From positions 31,319,965 to 31,383,964 of the forward strand of contig CM026557.1 in the NCBI GenBank assembly GCA_015143295.1: a stretch of DNA of 64,000 bases, read 5' to 3'. Every line of letters begins with the position of its first letter. The stretch's first letter is position 1. This document shows positions 1 through 11,693 of this stretch, piece after piece. A model generated the notes under the pieces. It had not been told where the DNA came from, did not search any database, and was given only the letters and a program-made list of their open reading frames with translations. A program made the translations under genes and the position numbers. This stretch comes from Tetracentron sinense. Taxonomy: Eukaryota; Streptophyta; Magnoliopsida; Trochodendrales; Trochodendraceae.

Positions 1-9
1 GATGTATTA

Positions 10-155
10 ATACTTTTTTTTTATTTATTTATTTAATGAAAGTAAGCTAGGGTTAGGCAGACCCCTGCTAAGGAAACATAGGTGGGACTCGATCCCAGTT
101 CCTGGTACCACGCCAAGGAACTTACCAACTAAATTAGCTGGCACCTATTAGCACC
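10..155 (-). mobile_element. tRNA-derived SINE (probable)
   Basis: Read on the minus strand, the sequence starts near 155 and contains an A-box-like stretch (AGCTAATTTAGTTGGTAAG, 121-139). About 30-40 bp later comes a B-box-like stretch (GGGATCGAGTCCC, 84-96). It ends in a low-complexity A/T tail at 10-35. This is the RNA polymerase III promoter layout of plant tRNA-related SINEs. No clear target duplication was identified, so the ends are approximate. Confidence 0.5.
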
Positions 156-3100
156 TTGAATCACTGGACCAACGGTTCTTGCGTTTGGGAATATCTATAA
201 CATGCGCCATGCATGTCGCGTTTAGATTTGGGGAAAATTATCTTGCACATTTCTTGAGCGTGTCGGACACATAAGGTTTCCTATCGCGACACGTTCAGAA
301 GTGGCAGTGAGTAGAAATATAATGCACAAGTACTTTTTAAGTTTTTCATGCAATCAAATAAAAACGAGTCTCCTACGCGTATTGAAAGCTCCGGGAGGCT
401 TTGGTATGCGGAGCGGACACATGACTCCTGGCTGAAGAAATGTTTCATGAGAAATGCTGGCGTCACATGCAATGAGAGACACGTTCTGTGTCCTTGTACG
501 ATACGTCTAGAATTGACACTATTTCTTTTTCCTTTTTTTTAGTAAAAACATTATTTCTAGCTTACAATATCCTTAAAAGTGCGCTGACTGCCCGCAGGAC
601 TAATCAATGTATTAATTAAATTAAGAACAGTGGTCCTCTACTCAGTGAAGGACTATTGCTCCTCTCCCACCTTACAAGGTTTGAAATCCCGATTCCGTGC
701 CTAAACAGGTTCTCTCGAAGGGATTGAGATTCCTTTTTTATTAATATTTTATAAAATGTATATTTTTATTAAAAATATATATGTTAAAAAATAATATTTT
801 ATTAAAGTTAATATATTTACACAAATATTATTTTTTTCTTAAAATAAAAATAAAAATTTCCAAAATTTCGTTAAAAATATTGAAATATTTTGAAATTTTA
901 TTAAAAAATAATATTAAAAAACAATTTAAAATAAAAAAATTGAAATTCTGAAATTTTAAAAATCCGAAATTTGACCCCAAATTCTGAAATCCCAGCCAAA
1001 ATTGTGTTTTATGAAATTCTAACCATATGGATATTGGTGGGGTTGGACGAATCCGGTATTTCGCGAAATCCCAATGGGATCTTAAACCTTGCCTCACAAA
1101 GCACTTTTAATTGCCTTGAATGTGATTAAGAGTTCTAACACTTGAGGTTAAATTTTTTTAATTTTTTTTCTTCTAAAACCTAGGGCTAGATGTTTTAATC
1201 TTAAGGGTCAATAAACCTTAATCACTTAAAGAGAGTTGAAAAGGGACACCTAGCAAAAAATGTGGGACGAGATGCTCCCTTCACCACCAGTAAGGAGGTA
1301 ATTATTTTCTTTAAATTAATAGGACAGTAAACTTGAGCGCAAACCTTTTAGGCAGAATTGTAGGTTACTTAATAGCCTAATATATTTTTATTGGTCGGTG
1401 TGAAATTAGTAGATATCCAAAATAGTATATGGCTAAAAGATTGGCTCGTCACCAATCAAGACCATGTAGTTTTTTGGAACACAATTTTTATTGGTTATTA
1501 CAACAAAATATGAAACAATTAGAAGCTGTTAATTATTTGGCGATTCACATGAATCATAGATGTTGGTACTTAATGCCAAATTCCTATTAAGGGGATCTGA
1601 TTTTCAGGATCCTTTCTCTTATTTTGATTTGATGGGTTTGTCTTGGTTATTATGCTCCTTTAAGGCATTGGCTTGTGAGGTAACAGAACATTGATCAGTT
1701 CCAAAAAAAAAACCGAAAAAAAAAAAAGAGGGCTTAAATATGGGTTGAAATTCCACTATAACGCTTCGAAGTTGACCTCTCCTTTTCCACTGCAACAAAT
1801 GGCAATTTATAATTAAGAGAATCATGCTATGACTCTGCTGAAGCAGAGCTCCGGCTCATATTTAAACTAAAAAAACCCTTAAATAAATTAAAATAAAATG
1901 TTTAATCATTTCGTTTTTATTTTTCATTAAAAAAAGTCTATCTATTAAATAATTTATGATGACTAATAATTATTGAACTAAAAAACGAAAGATGCTAATT
2001 TGTTGGTATGAAAATGAGTACAGGCACGTATAGGGCTGCAACTCGGGCAGGTTGAGTCAGGTTAGGGGCCAACTCAAGCTCAACCATAAGAGCTAAACAA
2101 TTTATCCCTAGCCAGTCCATGCCCTACTCTCAACTCGAGGTGCCTAACCCAAGCCCAACTTGGGGGTTCATTTCTCTACTCTAAGATTATCTCGGTTTGG
2201 TGTGAGTTGGGTTGGTTAGGCCGGGTTGTGTCTGTATAATTAAGTTTTCTAATTAAATTTATTTATGATAAACATGTCATCTTGGAGTGTAAGTACTTAA
2301 AAATTTACAATTAGATCTATTTTTTAATTACTTAATTAAAACTCATAATCCTATGTCCGTACTAAAGATAGTAATGGGGTATGTGTGTGTGTATATATAT
2401 ATATTTAAACTCTCTTTAACACTTTTTGATTAACAATTAAAAGGTGAGTTTAATAAATAATTATTTTATAAATCTTTCAAATTGTCAAATTTAACAAAAA
2501 GACATTTCAAATTTTTTTTATCTGTAAGGTTAGTAGGTTAAGGGGTCTAACAGAGGGCTTTCAATTGCCACTCCAACAACGAGGGACATATACACTGCCA
2601 TTGAGATCAATGGGCAGATGTCAATTTAGCCTTTGCATTTGGATCGCCATAAACTTAAACAAAATTAATATATGAAAAAAGCTCTAGTAGAAATCATGAG
2701 GCTAGTTGGAATTGAGCCAGGCCTATCAATTCTGAAAGGAAACGATGAGATTTTCAAGATACAATGCTTCGCCGTGTTGTTTTAATTTTTTAGCTGAATT
2801 CTATTGTTTAAGCTTCCAATTAAGTCTTTTTTCTATATTAGAAAGTTTCATTTTCTTTATATCTTGAGTTCTATAAGTCGAAATTGACTTCCGTTAATTT
2901 TGAATTGTTTCTTGGGATGAGTATTAGTAGTTTCTAAGATTAGCTCAAATCTTTCTATTTTTGATTAGTTTTCCTTTTTGAGTAATTTCGAGTCCTACTC
3001 GAATAAGGATTACTTTTTCTCTATGGAGTTGTAATACGTTTTTGGGATTAGATTGATCAATAAACTTTTGAAAATTCCTTCTCTTCTATGGGTAAATCCA

Positions 3101-3304
3101 AAATTTCTTGTCTACTAGAATGATATCTAGTCGTTTCACGCATTAGCGCTGCGTTAGGGTTGGAGGGTTCGGGAGGCGTAGTCCTCGAATTTATAGGCAA
3201 TTTCGTCCACGTGCATATCCTACAGTTATTGTTTCTCATTGTTTACGGGGTACTATAGCTATCCACTATAAGTTCAAGGAAATTAGATTATGATCAATTA
3301 TGAT

Positions 3305-3335
<31 letters not shown>

Positions 3336-4020
3336 CACTTTGTATTTTTTTTTTTTTTTCATATTTTAGCCTTTTTTCTATCTTTGTTATTTTTAAAATT
3401 TTGCTCAAATAATCAAATAATTGGGATAATATCATAATTGATATATTTTAATCGAAATCAAATACAAATACTTTATTTCACCATCCGTTGGATAACTATT
3501 GAAATTAGATAGCCGGATAGTAGAAAGTGGGATTGTATAATTTCAGATTGTCCACTATCGGTCATTGCATTATCCTCTTTCAATAAGTTTGATGCTTGAT
3601 AGCTCAGGAAGGTCTTCGTCGCTTATTTGCTTCTTGTCTTTTGATGGATTGGTAGTTTGCCTTGAAATCTTTAGGGAGCAGAGTCCCTTTCTAATTCATG
3701 AGAGGGTCATGAGTTTTGAGATTACTCACCTGATGATCATGCAATTGCCCTTTGCGGGCTCAGAATTTAGTTCAGTTCCCAAAACTAGGCATCTCGGAGT
3801 AATAAACAAGATAGATTTTAATAAAAGTGGGGAATTTCATTAGGGTATAAAAGGATGTACAAACTCAAATGCGGAAAATAAAGACAGGTGACCACTGGCC
3901 AATATGTTAACTGACAGGGAAGACTTCAATTTGGGCCATTATGGCCATTTGCAAAAGAGAAATTATAGAATAAACCAAAAAGATAAAAAACTGGTGAGAC
4001 TGCTCAAAGTCGGCTATAGA
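156..4020. other. AT-rich intergenic DNA, no supported gene
   Basis: This stretch holds no coding sequence I can support. Visible content is A/T-rich low-complexity DNA (about 730-1000), a degenerate stretch rich in AACTCGGGC/AACCCGGCC-like words at about 2030-2230 that may be an old MITE, and a (TA)n run at 3311-3334. Open frames in this stretch, for instance plus-strand 3565-3843, show no recognisable domain. Confidence 0.6.
3311..3334. repeat. (TA)n microsatellite
   Basis: About twelve TA dinucleotides in a row, followed by a poly(T) tract near 3347-3358. Confidence 0.9.
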
Positions 4021-4039
4021 GTGGCTCATGCTAGTGCAC

Positions 4040-4903
4040 CTCGGTTTTTTGCTGCTGCATGATTAGGGAGAGGGGCCTAGTTGATGTCGCTGTTCCCTGG
4101 TTCAAACTGGATCTTTTCCGTTTCATGTAAGTTTTGGATTGCGTGCTTCAGATCAAAACACATATTAGTGAAATGCCCCCCGGGGCTTGATGATACCTAC
4201 AATGCTGGTCGGCCTTCTACGTTCTTGGCAGCGTGACTGGTGGTAGTTTGGGTTCCCTCAGCATGACCAATTTCATATCTAGTAGATAAGGGAGGAGTTG
4301 CGTCATGGTATAAGGCATAGGTGAGAAGACTCTTCTCTTTTTCTGCTCAAATGTCATCTGCTGCGATGGAAGCTGTTGCTGAGTCTGCTCGGGTTATCGA
4401 GGTCGCTGGGGTAAATGGGGAATATGGATAGGCATTGTTGTCACCATTTGCACCTCATCCTATCTTCTGTGTGTATCTCTTCGTGGTGGTTGAGGACGAC
4501 TAGAGGATGACACCCCCTTGGATCCTGAGAACATGTCAACTGCTCCCACATCTCCCATTGTAGCCTCAATCTTGGCCCCACATTTGGCCATAGTGCTAAA
4601 ATTGGAAATAGGTTGGGCTGCTAGTAGAGCCTTGAATGGATGCTTGAGTGTGCGAAGGAATGTGGTCCCCAACTCATCCTCGGATAGATGAGTATTCATC
4701 TTTCCAGCATTTTCCCTCCATCGAACAGAATATTCGATAAATGATTCATTCTCTCTCTGAGTCATTCTCTCCAGATCTGCTCTCTGTTGGACCAAGTCAA
4801 TGTTGTAGGAGTATTGAGCAACAAATGCCTCATAGAGGCCTTCCCATGTACGGACCTTGGCTGGGTCAACTTTGGTGAACCACTGTATGGCTGATCCCTT
4901 CAA
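4040..4903 (-). pseudogene. TatA gag polyprotein fragment
   Basis: The open part (4903-4460, 147 codons) holds a retrotransposon gag core: AIQWFTKVDP, WEGLYEAFVAQYSYN, then DLERMTQRENESFIEYSVRW and LGTTFLRTLKHPFKALL. Gag forms the virus-like particle that packages element RNA in the cytoplasm. Below 4460 a recognisable gag C-terminus continues in broken frames to about 4040, with HQAPGGHFTNMCFDLKHAIQ-like residues near 4150-4210, an H/C motif typical of Tat gag. Stops and the absence of pol show this copy is dead. Confidence 0.75.
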
Positions 4904-5104
4904 ACTTCTCTAAAATAGCTGCACCAGCAGCTTGTCACCGTGCTCTAGCTGGAACAACTCTCCGCAGTAAACTTTTAGGTGTGTCTTCAGGCATCCTTTT
5001 CCATTATATTTATCGAATTCGGGCATTTTGAAGTCTCGAGGCAGTTGAATCCCCGGATGCAGACACATATCTCGGAAGTCAGTGGATACTAAGTTGTAGG
5101 ACCC

Positions 5105-5710
5105 CTAGGCCCTCTTCACCAATTGTTCTAACCTCTCAATCCTGTCCTTGTAGAAGTTTGGGGTGTGGGCTGAGTTGGTTGATATGCCTGGCTGCTCTGT
5201 ATTCTGTTCAATCCTTGCCTCCTCCTCCTTATACTGGTCAATGCGTGGTGGCGGGATGTTGAAGGATGGTTGATTCAACGGTAATGGATCGTGAGATGGT
5301 CGGTTTGAACGTGATGGGTTGTGAGATGGTGGATTTGGAGGTAGTGGGATGTGATATGGTGGATTTGGAGGTGATGGGTTGTAAGAGGGTGGATTTGAAG
5401 GTGGTGGGTTATGAGATGGAGGATTTTGAGGTGGTGGCTTGTGAGATGGTGGATTTGATCGGTTTAAGGCGAGCGGTTCAACGATCGGGATAGAAGAGGA
5501 GGATGGTTGCTTCCTATTCACGGCATTCAAGATATCCTGCATGATGTTTTTCAGCTCTAGGATGCCTTGTTCAGTTCCAAATACTCTTGCCTCTAAATCA
5601 GGGATTTGCTGCAGTACATATTGAGGAGATACTGGGCTGTCAGGGTTGGTTTCCAAACCTTCTACAACTGGCTCATCTCGATCAGTTAATCTCATACTTA
5701 CCAGAGTCAT
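5105..5710 (-). pseudogene. TatA proline-rich open frame upstream of gag
   Basis: This is a 201-codon minus-strand frame between the primer-binding site and gag. Residues about 80-155 are a tandem repeat of short units rich in Pro, Ser, Asn and His (SHNPPPSNPP-type, 9-10 residues each). They are flanked by a charged N-terminal part and a C-terminal part ending in YKDRIERLEQLVKRA, which could form a short coiled coil. Tat/Ogre elements often carry extra sequence before gag, and the coiled-coil tail may belong to the gag precursor. No enzymatic domain is visible. The stop at 5105 may be a decay mutation that separates it from gag at 4903. Confidence 0.5.
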
Positions 5711-6897
5711 CTCAAAGAGGGCAAACAGCTTAGTACCGCTTTTGCTCAGGGTACAATGAACTGGGTGGTAATAAGAGGTATGCTAAATGAAGACTGAATT
5801 AAGACAATGATGAAAGCAGTGATGCTACACACATATGATCTAATGGATGACTTTTTGACATGGGACGTTGCCCCTTGTCTGGTCATGAATATAAGTATGT
5901 ACAAAATGATAGATGCGGAAAGTCCTAAGACTAATATATGTCTTAAACAATATGATGATGAGCAAAAGGATTGAATGAAGTTTTTGAATTGACTTGAATC
6001 AAATAAAATGAATTTTTTTTGAATTGAACGAATGAACTGAGCAAGTATACTCAAAAAAGGGATGTGTCAACTCAACGTGTGTGACCCAATGGGGTGAGTG
6101 GATAAAGATCAATTTCACTTATCTGGGTTGTAGGGAACCAGAGCTCATTGGGTTAAGATCAAAATGAATCAATGAGTTAACCATGTGATTCGTTTAGAGT
6201 CCAGGGTTTACCATCACTACATCTTGTTTAGAAAAGAATAGGGTTAGACCTATTTAGCAATCAAGGCTCATATAAGCTCCAAAAATGGTTAAGTATAGGG
6301 AAAAGATTGTTCTTATACTTGAACAAATGATGCAGGAGCGGCTTAAACTAGTAGCAGAATAGGGATAAGGTAGTCCCTCCTAACAGGTGCTCTTGCTTTA
6401 TGCCCAAACAAAGACCTATAATCTATATGCTCATGCTGGTGTATGCAAGATTTTTGTCTAAAAGGTTGATGAGCACTTGACCGTATATATGACTCCCCAG
6501 TATAAAACATACCTGAAAAGGGACGATTAGTACAAGCGGGAAAGACCAGTCGTATTTACCGGAGATAACCATCCCTCAGTCTACAACTAGTACTTTCCAC
6601 AGATCTTTGGGCTCCAGCATCGGGGATAACCATCATTCGATTGTTAGCTTACCAGATCCAACTAAATAGGTGAAAGAGTTCTTATTCTAGTATGCAATGA
6701 ATATGAATGTGAATGCAATAATCAAAATCAAGTAATGAATAAAAATGGAACCCTAGGAATATTACTAAGTTGGCAAACAAATGTTCGAGATTCGATGAAT
6801 GAAATAACATATAAATGAAATTGAAAAATTCTGAAGTGGTTTCCGGTATTTGATTCAAACTTAGATTTTGGCTTGAATATTGGTCTGTGAAACCAGA

Positions 6898-6916
6898 GTC
6901 CCCAGCAGAGTCGCCA
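6898..6916 (-). other. TatA primer-binding site
   Basis: TGGCGACTCTGCTGGGGAC on the minus strand, three bases inside the LTR end. It starts with TGG, the complement of a tRNA CCA tail, as expected of a minus-strand priming site. The tRNA species was not determined. Confidence 0.7.
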
Positions 6917-7559
6917 AGCTGTAGACCCGGGATTTTAACCCCACTTCCGATTAGGATTGAACCTGAGGATGAATAGTGCTAAAATTGTAGAAAAGAGAGA
7001 GTCGCCACCTATATAGATTGTGAGGGAAAATAGGGTCCCTGAAAAGATTGGATAAGGCTTTGGTTTGGAAATAGAGTTCAGGGTAAGAATTCATTCGAGT
7101 TAGGGGAAGGTATTAGGTACCCCTAAACTCTCATCCGGAGATGGTTACCTACTCCCTAAGTCTGAATTAAAGTGAGGGAAACTATAAGAGAAGCTTTCAT
7201 TTTATCTATATGTTTGATAGGTATTATATGGACAGTAATGTATAAGTTGAAATAAGCAGGGACGGGATAGGGGTTTTATCCTAGGTGAGCTGAACCCGAT
7301 CAAGTTTGCCTACATATCCACAGTCAGTGGAATCAAGCCAAACGTAGTTCCAAAGGGTAGTTGATGGTTTGATTTATTGAGTGTTTGGATAGTGGGTGTT
7401 TGAAAAACTAAGATTTGTTTTTAGATGTTAGGGTGTTTTTGAATGGTTTGAGCTCCTATTTAGGAGCGCTTGGGCCTTTTAAGCTCTTGCCAGGGAGCGT
7501 CTGGACAGTTTTAGATCATGTCAAGGAGCATGGGGTTGAGTTAGGGTCTGATAGGATTT

Positions 7560-7900
7560 GAACTAGGGTTTGAAACAAGGTTCGGACAGAGGTTCAATTA
7601 GGTGGGTAGGGTTTGAACCAGGGTTTGAATGGAGGTTCAGACAGAGGTTCAGCTAAAGCAAGTAGGGTTTGAATCAGGGTTTGAACTGAGATTCGGACAG
7701 AGGTTCGGCTAAGGTATGTAGGGTTTGAATCAAGGGTTTGAACCGAGATTCGGACATAGGTTTGACTAAGGTAAGTAGGGTTTGAACCAGGGTTTGAATC
7801 GAGGTTCAGACAGAGGTTCGGCTAAGGTAAGTAGGGTTTGGACCAAGGTTCGGACCAAGGTTCGGCAGGGTAGGCTAAGTTTGAACCGAAGTTCGGGCAG
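7560..7900 (-). repeat. Degenerate ~55-bp tandem repeat in TatA LTR
   Basis: Plus-strand phrases of the type GGTTCGGACAGAGGTTCGGC followed by AAGGTAAGTAGGGTTTGAAC recur about six times with drift. The same array is seen in the split LTR copy at about 17320-17680. Confidence 0.75.
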
Positions 7901-8177
7901 AGGTTCGACAGGGTATGTTAAGCAAGTAGTCTAAGCAACTAAAGCAATTTAAAAATAATTAAAAAGCTAATTAAACTACTAAAAGACAAAGCAAAAGTCA
8001 GTGTTTGGAGAAAAATTAAATTCTGGGAAACCCAAAAGGGTCTCTGAAATAAGTGCTCTAGAGAATGATTCTTTGAAATCAAATTCCTGAGATCGCCAAA
8101 CACTAAAATGGAATTTTTGAAAGAGGAGAGAGAAGAGAGGAAGTGGAATGAATGAATTGTGAAGTGAGGGGGGTGGG

Positions 8178-8186
8178 TATTTATAG
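8178..8186 (-). promoter_or_regulatory. TATA box of TatA LTR
   Basis: CTATAAATA on the minus strand, directly downstream of the three GGGCGCTG-type palindromes. The equivalent position in the other TatA LTR reads CTACAAATAC (17071-17080), a weakened match. Confidence 0.6.
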
Positions 8187-8893
8187 TTTTTCAAAATAGG
8201 GGGAGGGGGGGTGCTACTTCAAGTAGCGCCCCAATGGATAAAAACCCAAAAAGCAGGGCGGCTAGGAACAATGAGGTAGCCAAAATGGTTTAACACTAGG
8301 GGGCGCTGTTTGAAGCAGCGCCCCTAGCTAGGCTTTCCGAAATGGCCTGCCGAAGCGCCAAAAAAAAAAGCCCCAAAATGGACGCTCTTTGAAGCAGCAC
8401 CCCTATTAAAGAGCCAAAAATATATATATATATATATATATATTTTTGACTTTGACTCGTCACGTGTCGCGCTCCAATTCGTCGAAAAACCGTTTTTCCG
8501 TTTTAAGCCCGTTTCTAGCCCGAAAATAGTCAAAATTAAACTGATAAAATCCAAAAAAATATTTTAGATAAAACATGAATTTTTTAGTACTTTTCAGGGG
8601 TAATTTGGGTCATTTTGCACTCCAAGGGTATTTTGATCATTTTCTACCGTTTTAGTCCAATTTTATCCCAAAAATAACCAAAATTCATCAAAAAATTTGT
8701 AAATTCATTTTGGACAAAATGACGAGTTTTTTTTCACTTTTTAGGGGTATTTTGGTCATTTTTCACCCTAGGGGCATTTTGGTCATTTTTCACCCTAGGG
8801 GCATTTTGGTCATTTTTCACCTCAGAGGGTTTTTGAAAGGGTTTTTAAGAATATGAAAAGAGACTAGGGGGCTGCAAAATTGGGGTGTTTACA

Positions 8894-10700
8894 TATAGTC
8901 TTCCGGAATTGCAAACCCAATAGATGAAAAACATCGATACATCTAGTTCTCTAAAGAAAATGCATATTACCTATTAACAAAACTTGCAAAGTGCTGGACT
9001 TTATAAGACAGCCAAAATACAGACCCTTACAAGAAAATTCTAAGATTTAGAGATGCTATGATTTGCACAGCATAACTCCAAGACACCCAAAATGATACAG
9101 AACTCACATTAATATGTTTAATAAGATATAACTCAACTATAGAGATTACAATTGCTCAGATCAGACCTTTAACTGATCACCAAAATAATAATGTGATATG
9201 AAAATAAGCAAACAATTTTTAATTTTTAGAGTTACCAAACGCTATCTAAGATTTCCCAAAGTAGAGTTGTTGCATGATAGTGAGAATGCAATTTACTTTT
9301 GTCCAAGAGAAAGTTAATCATATCATGTATACAGTTTAGAGGCTGAAGAAGATATTATTAGAATGTTCACTTATTTTGGCACAAGAATTTTATCTCTAAA
9401 ATAATAGGTACCCCCAATGTTCCTTTTTTTTCAGAGTTTATTGTGATGCACAACCCAATTCACTTAAAACAAGACTTTTGTGTCTTTAATACTTTTTAGA
9501 ATGACTTTTATACCCTAATACTTTGTAAATGTCTATTCTACCTCCCCCACTACAAAAACCCTTAAAAATTAGTGTTTATTTGTATGTTTTATCAAAAACA
9601 AGATATTATTCAAAATAAGAAACTTTAACACCTTTCTAAGTTAGAAATATATAACCCCCCATTGTTTAGGATTATCAATCCAAGTCTAACTCCCACCCCT
9701 CTAGGCTCTAGGTAGGATGGTGAAAAGGCGTGCCACTCCTAAATGTGATCAATTACCAAAAAAGGGTACCTTAGTACATTGGTAGAAGTTTCGTTTGGCG
9801 ACCCACTCACCTTACTCTCTAACATTGCATTAATCATCATCGGTAGACAAATGAAAAACTTATTCCTGATCAGATTGGATTTTGCTAACCCCAGTCGCAA
9901 TTCTTCCAAAGACGCATCTGGGGTCATACAAATGTTAAACATTCTTTGACTTTTGATTTTTAAACCATTAAAATAATGAAACCTCTCCAAGTGTTAGGCC
10001 CATCTTACGTTTATGGAAAAATTTGAAGTAAATTCGCCTGGGGCTAGCACTCGATCAGATTTAGTACTGGGCTTTTAGTTGCACATTCATTGATAATGAC
10101 TAGTAAAGGTGCATGTGCTTTGCACATAATTTTTTATTAACAAAAGTATAATAAAAATAAAAATAAAATTAATAGTATTATTATTATTTAGAGTTCTATA
10201 ACCTCAATCACATGAGTTTAATAGCAATATCATTTATACAATATTTTCAAATTTATTTCTTAATTAGAATAAAATATAGTTTTTCTAAATAGCTTAATTA
10301 GAGTAAGAAATTATAGGTTGAGAATTTTAAGTACTCTAATTACTAATATAGACCTATAAAATGTAATGATATTTCTTAATATAAGGGTAATGTAGTCTAA
10401 TTAAAATTATTAAAAAATAATTTAATTTTTATAAAAATTGTTTGTGCATTTTCCACTTGTTGAAATTTTAAAGCCACGACTCATCTGAATTTGACAGTTG
10501 ATAAGTTTGGTGGCCCACCAACCAAAATTTTGAACCCAAATGGTTTACAACCATCCGAAAATATACAACGAATCAGACAGCTAGCAACATCTGAATGGCG
10601 CAATTTTGGAGTATGGCTCCAGATTAATGGGCATGGATGCAATATAGTACAATGCGTCAGCATCACTAGATACACTACAAAATGAATTAGTCGTATTTAG
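8894..10700. other. Intergenic, AT-rich, no supported gene
   Basis: No gene is supported here. The minus-strand open frame at 9739-9990 has no recognised domain. A 30-bp stretch inside it (9884-9915) is nearly repeated at 16292-16323, on the other side of the subtilase pseudogene, so both may be remnants of one old repeat. I see no subtilase signal peptide or inhibitor prodomain in this interval. Confidence 0.5.
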
Positions 10701-10919
10701 AAATCAGAGATTAGCTTCAATTTATTATTATATGATTGTGTTGGAGACTGGAGTGTAGGGATCTGGCCAGAATCACCGAGTTTCAACGATAACGGAATCG
10801 GAGAAATTCCTTCAAGATGGAAAGGAGTTTGCATGGAAGGATCTGACTTCAAAAAATCTGATTGTAACAGGTCATCATCTATAACACATTTTTCTCTCTT
10901 ACTGTCTTACATGTTAATC

Positions 10920-11064
10920 GCTCCATTTGTTTTGAGGTAAAATACGGGAAAACAAATGAATTCTACGGAAAATGTCATTTTCCAAGTATACTTTCTTTAG
11001 GACAATTGATATTTTCCGTGAAATTCATTTGTTTTCCTCTATTTTACTTCGAAACAAACGGAGC
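10920..11064. mobile_element. 145-bp MITE-like inverted repeat in subtilase intron
   Basis: The ends form terminal inverted repeats of about 54 bp: GCTCCATTTGTTTTGAGGTA at the left, and the complement of the right end reads GCTCCGTTTGTTTCGAAGTA. The spacer is short and nothing is coded. A target-site duplication could not be settled, so the superfamily is open. It lies in the 1.17-kb intron before the His-motif exon. Confidence 0.7.
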
Positions 11065-11334
11065 ATAAGATGAAATCGGGCTGGGCTGGGCTGGGCTGTG
11101 TAAGGGCTCAGTATTGGGCCCAAAGGACAAAGTTCAACCCAACATTGGCAAAGCACATATGTGTGTGTGGTCCCTGTGGGCCATCTAACAAAATATATTC
11201 AATTTTGGACATGGGCCCACGCCCATTACCAAAAACATGGCTGATCAACAGCTATCATCAATTCTCATCAAAATAAAAAAAAAAACGAAGAAAAAAAACA
11301 GCTATCATCATCTGATAAGGCTCATTTTTTATAG

Positions 11335-11693
11335 GTGGTGGGCTAGGGAACCCGCACCTAGATTGTTTTTATGGGCTAAAAAATATGCTCTCTCATTGAG
11401 ATGAATGATGCATAACCAACCTGCCATACATCCAATTTTTAAGGGGTATTTATGGAAACAATTTATTGTTAAAAAGACCTTCTTTGTATTCATAATTACC
11501 AAACTACCACTTCTCAAGGCAAATTTTGGATTGTCTCGATTGATTGATTGTTCAATCAGAGCTTCTGTTGATAGCGAGTGCCCCCCTTGAAAATTGGACG
11601 CATTACAGGTTGCTTATGCATCATGCATTTCAATGAGATAGTATATTGTTTAGCCCATAAAAACATTCTAGGTGCGGGTTGCCTAGGCCATAA
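11335..11693. mobile_element. ~360-bp foldback/MITE-like element in subtilase intron
   Basis: Arms of roughly 110-115 bp (11335-11445 and 11580-11693) are reverse complements with scattered mismatches. Both contain AACCCGCACCTAGA, then TGTTTTTATGGGCTAAA-like and ATGATGCATAA-like words. The whole could fold into a long hairpin RNA. No target duplication was fixed. Confidence 0.65.

Larger units (their letters stand above)
4030..8893 (-). mobile_element. TatA: truncated Tat/Ogre-like Ty3/gypsy element
   Basis: This is a minus-strand LTR retrotransposon fragment. In transcription order it has a 5' LTR (8893 to 6920), a primer-binding site, a leader, a proline-rich open frame (5710 to 5105) and a gag region (4903 to about 4040). 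It then stops: no protease, reverse transcriptase, integrase or 3' LTR follows. The gag sequence resembles the Tat/Ogre branch of Ty3/gypsy, and the extra frame upstream of gag and the long LTR fit that branch. A second TatA LTR is split between 16376-17682 and 42753-43279. Confidence 0.8.
6920..8893 (-). repeat. TatA 5' LTR (1974 bp)
   Basis: On the minus strand the LTR runs from TGTAAACACCCC at 8893 to GGGTCTACA at 6920, giving the TG...CA ends of an LTR. The start matches the LTR start at 16376 (TGTAAGCACCC). The U3 part holds three imperfect palindromes built on GGGCGCTGNTTNAANCAGCG (8207-8232, 8300-8325, 8380-8405). They sit just upstream of a TATA box. The transcribed part holds a degenerate tandem repeat at 7560-7900. 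A (TA)n run lies at 8417-8443. Confidence 0.85.

Noticed and set aside
600..730. Possible second tRNA-like SINE (GGTTTGAAATCCCGATTC)
   Set aside because: Only a weak B-box-like word, with no A box at the right distance.
2030..2235. Possible MITE with AACTCGGGC/AACCCGGCC ends
   Set aside because: Inverted similarity is short and the ends cannot be set; left as intergenic.
3565..3843. 92-codon plus-strand open frame
   Set aside because: No domain, no homologous look, no splice context; length is within chance.
9739..9990. 83-codon minus-strand open frame
   Set aside because: No recognised domain. A short stretch recurs at 16292-16323, so it is more likely a repeat remnant.
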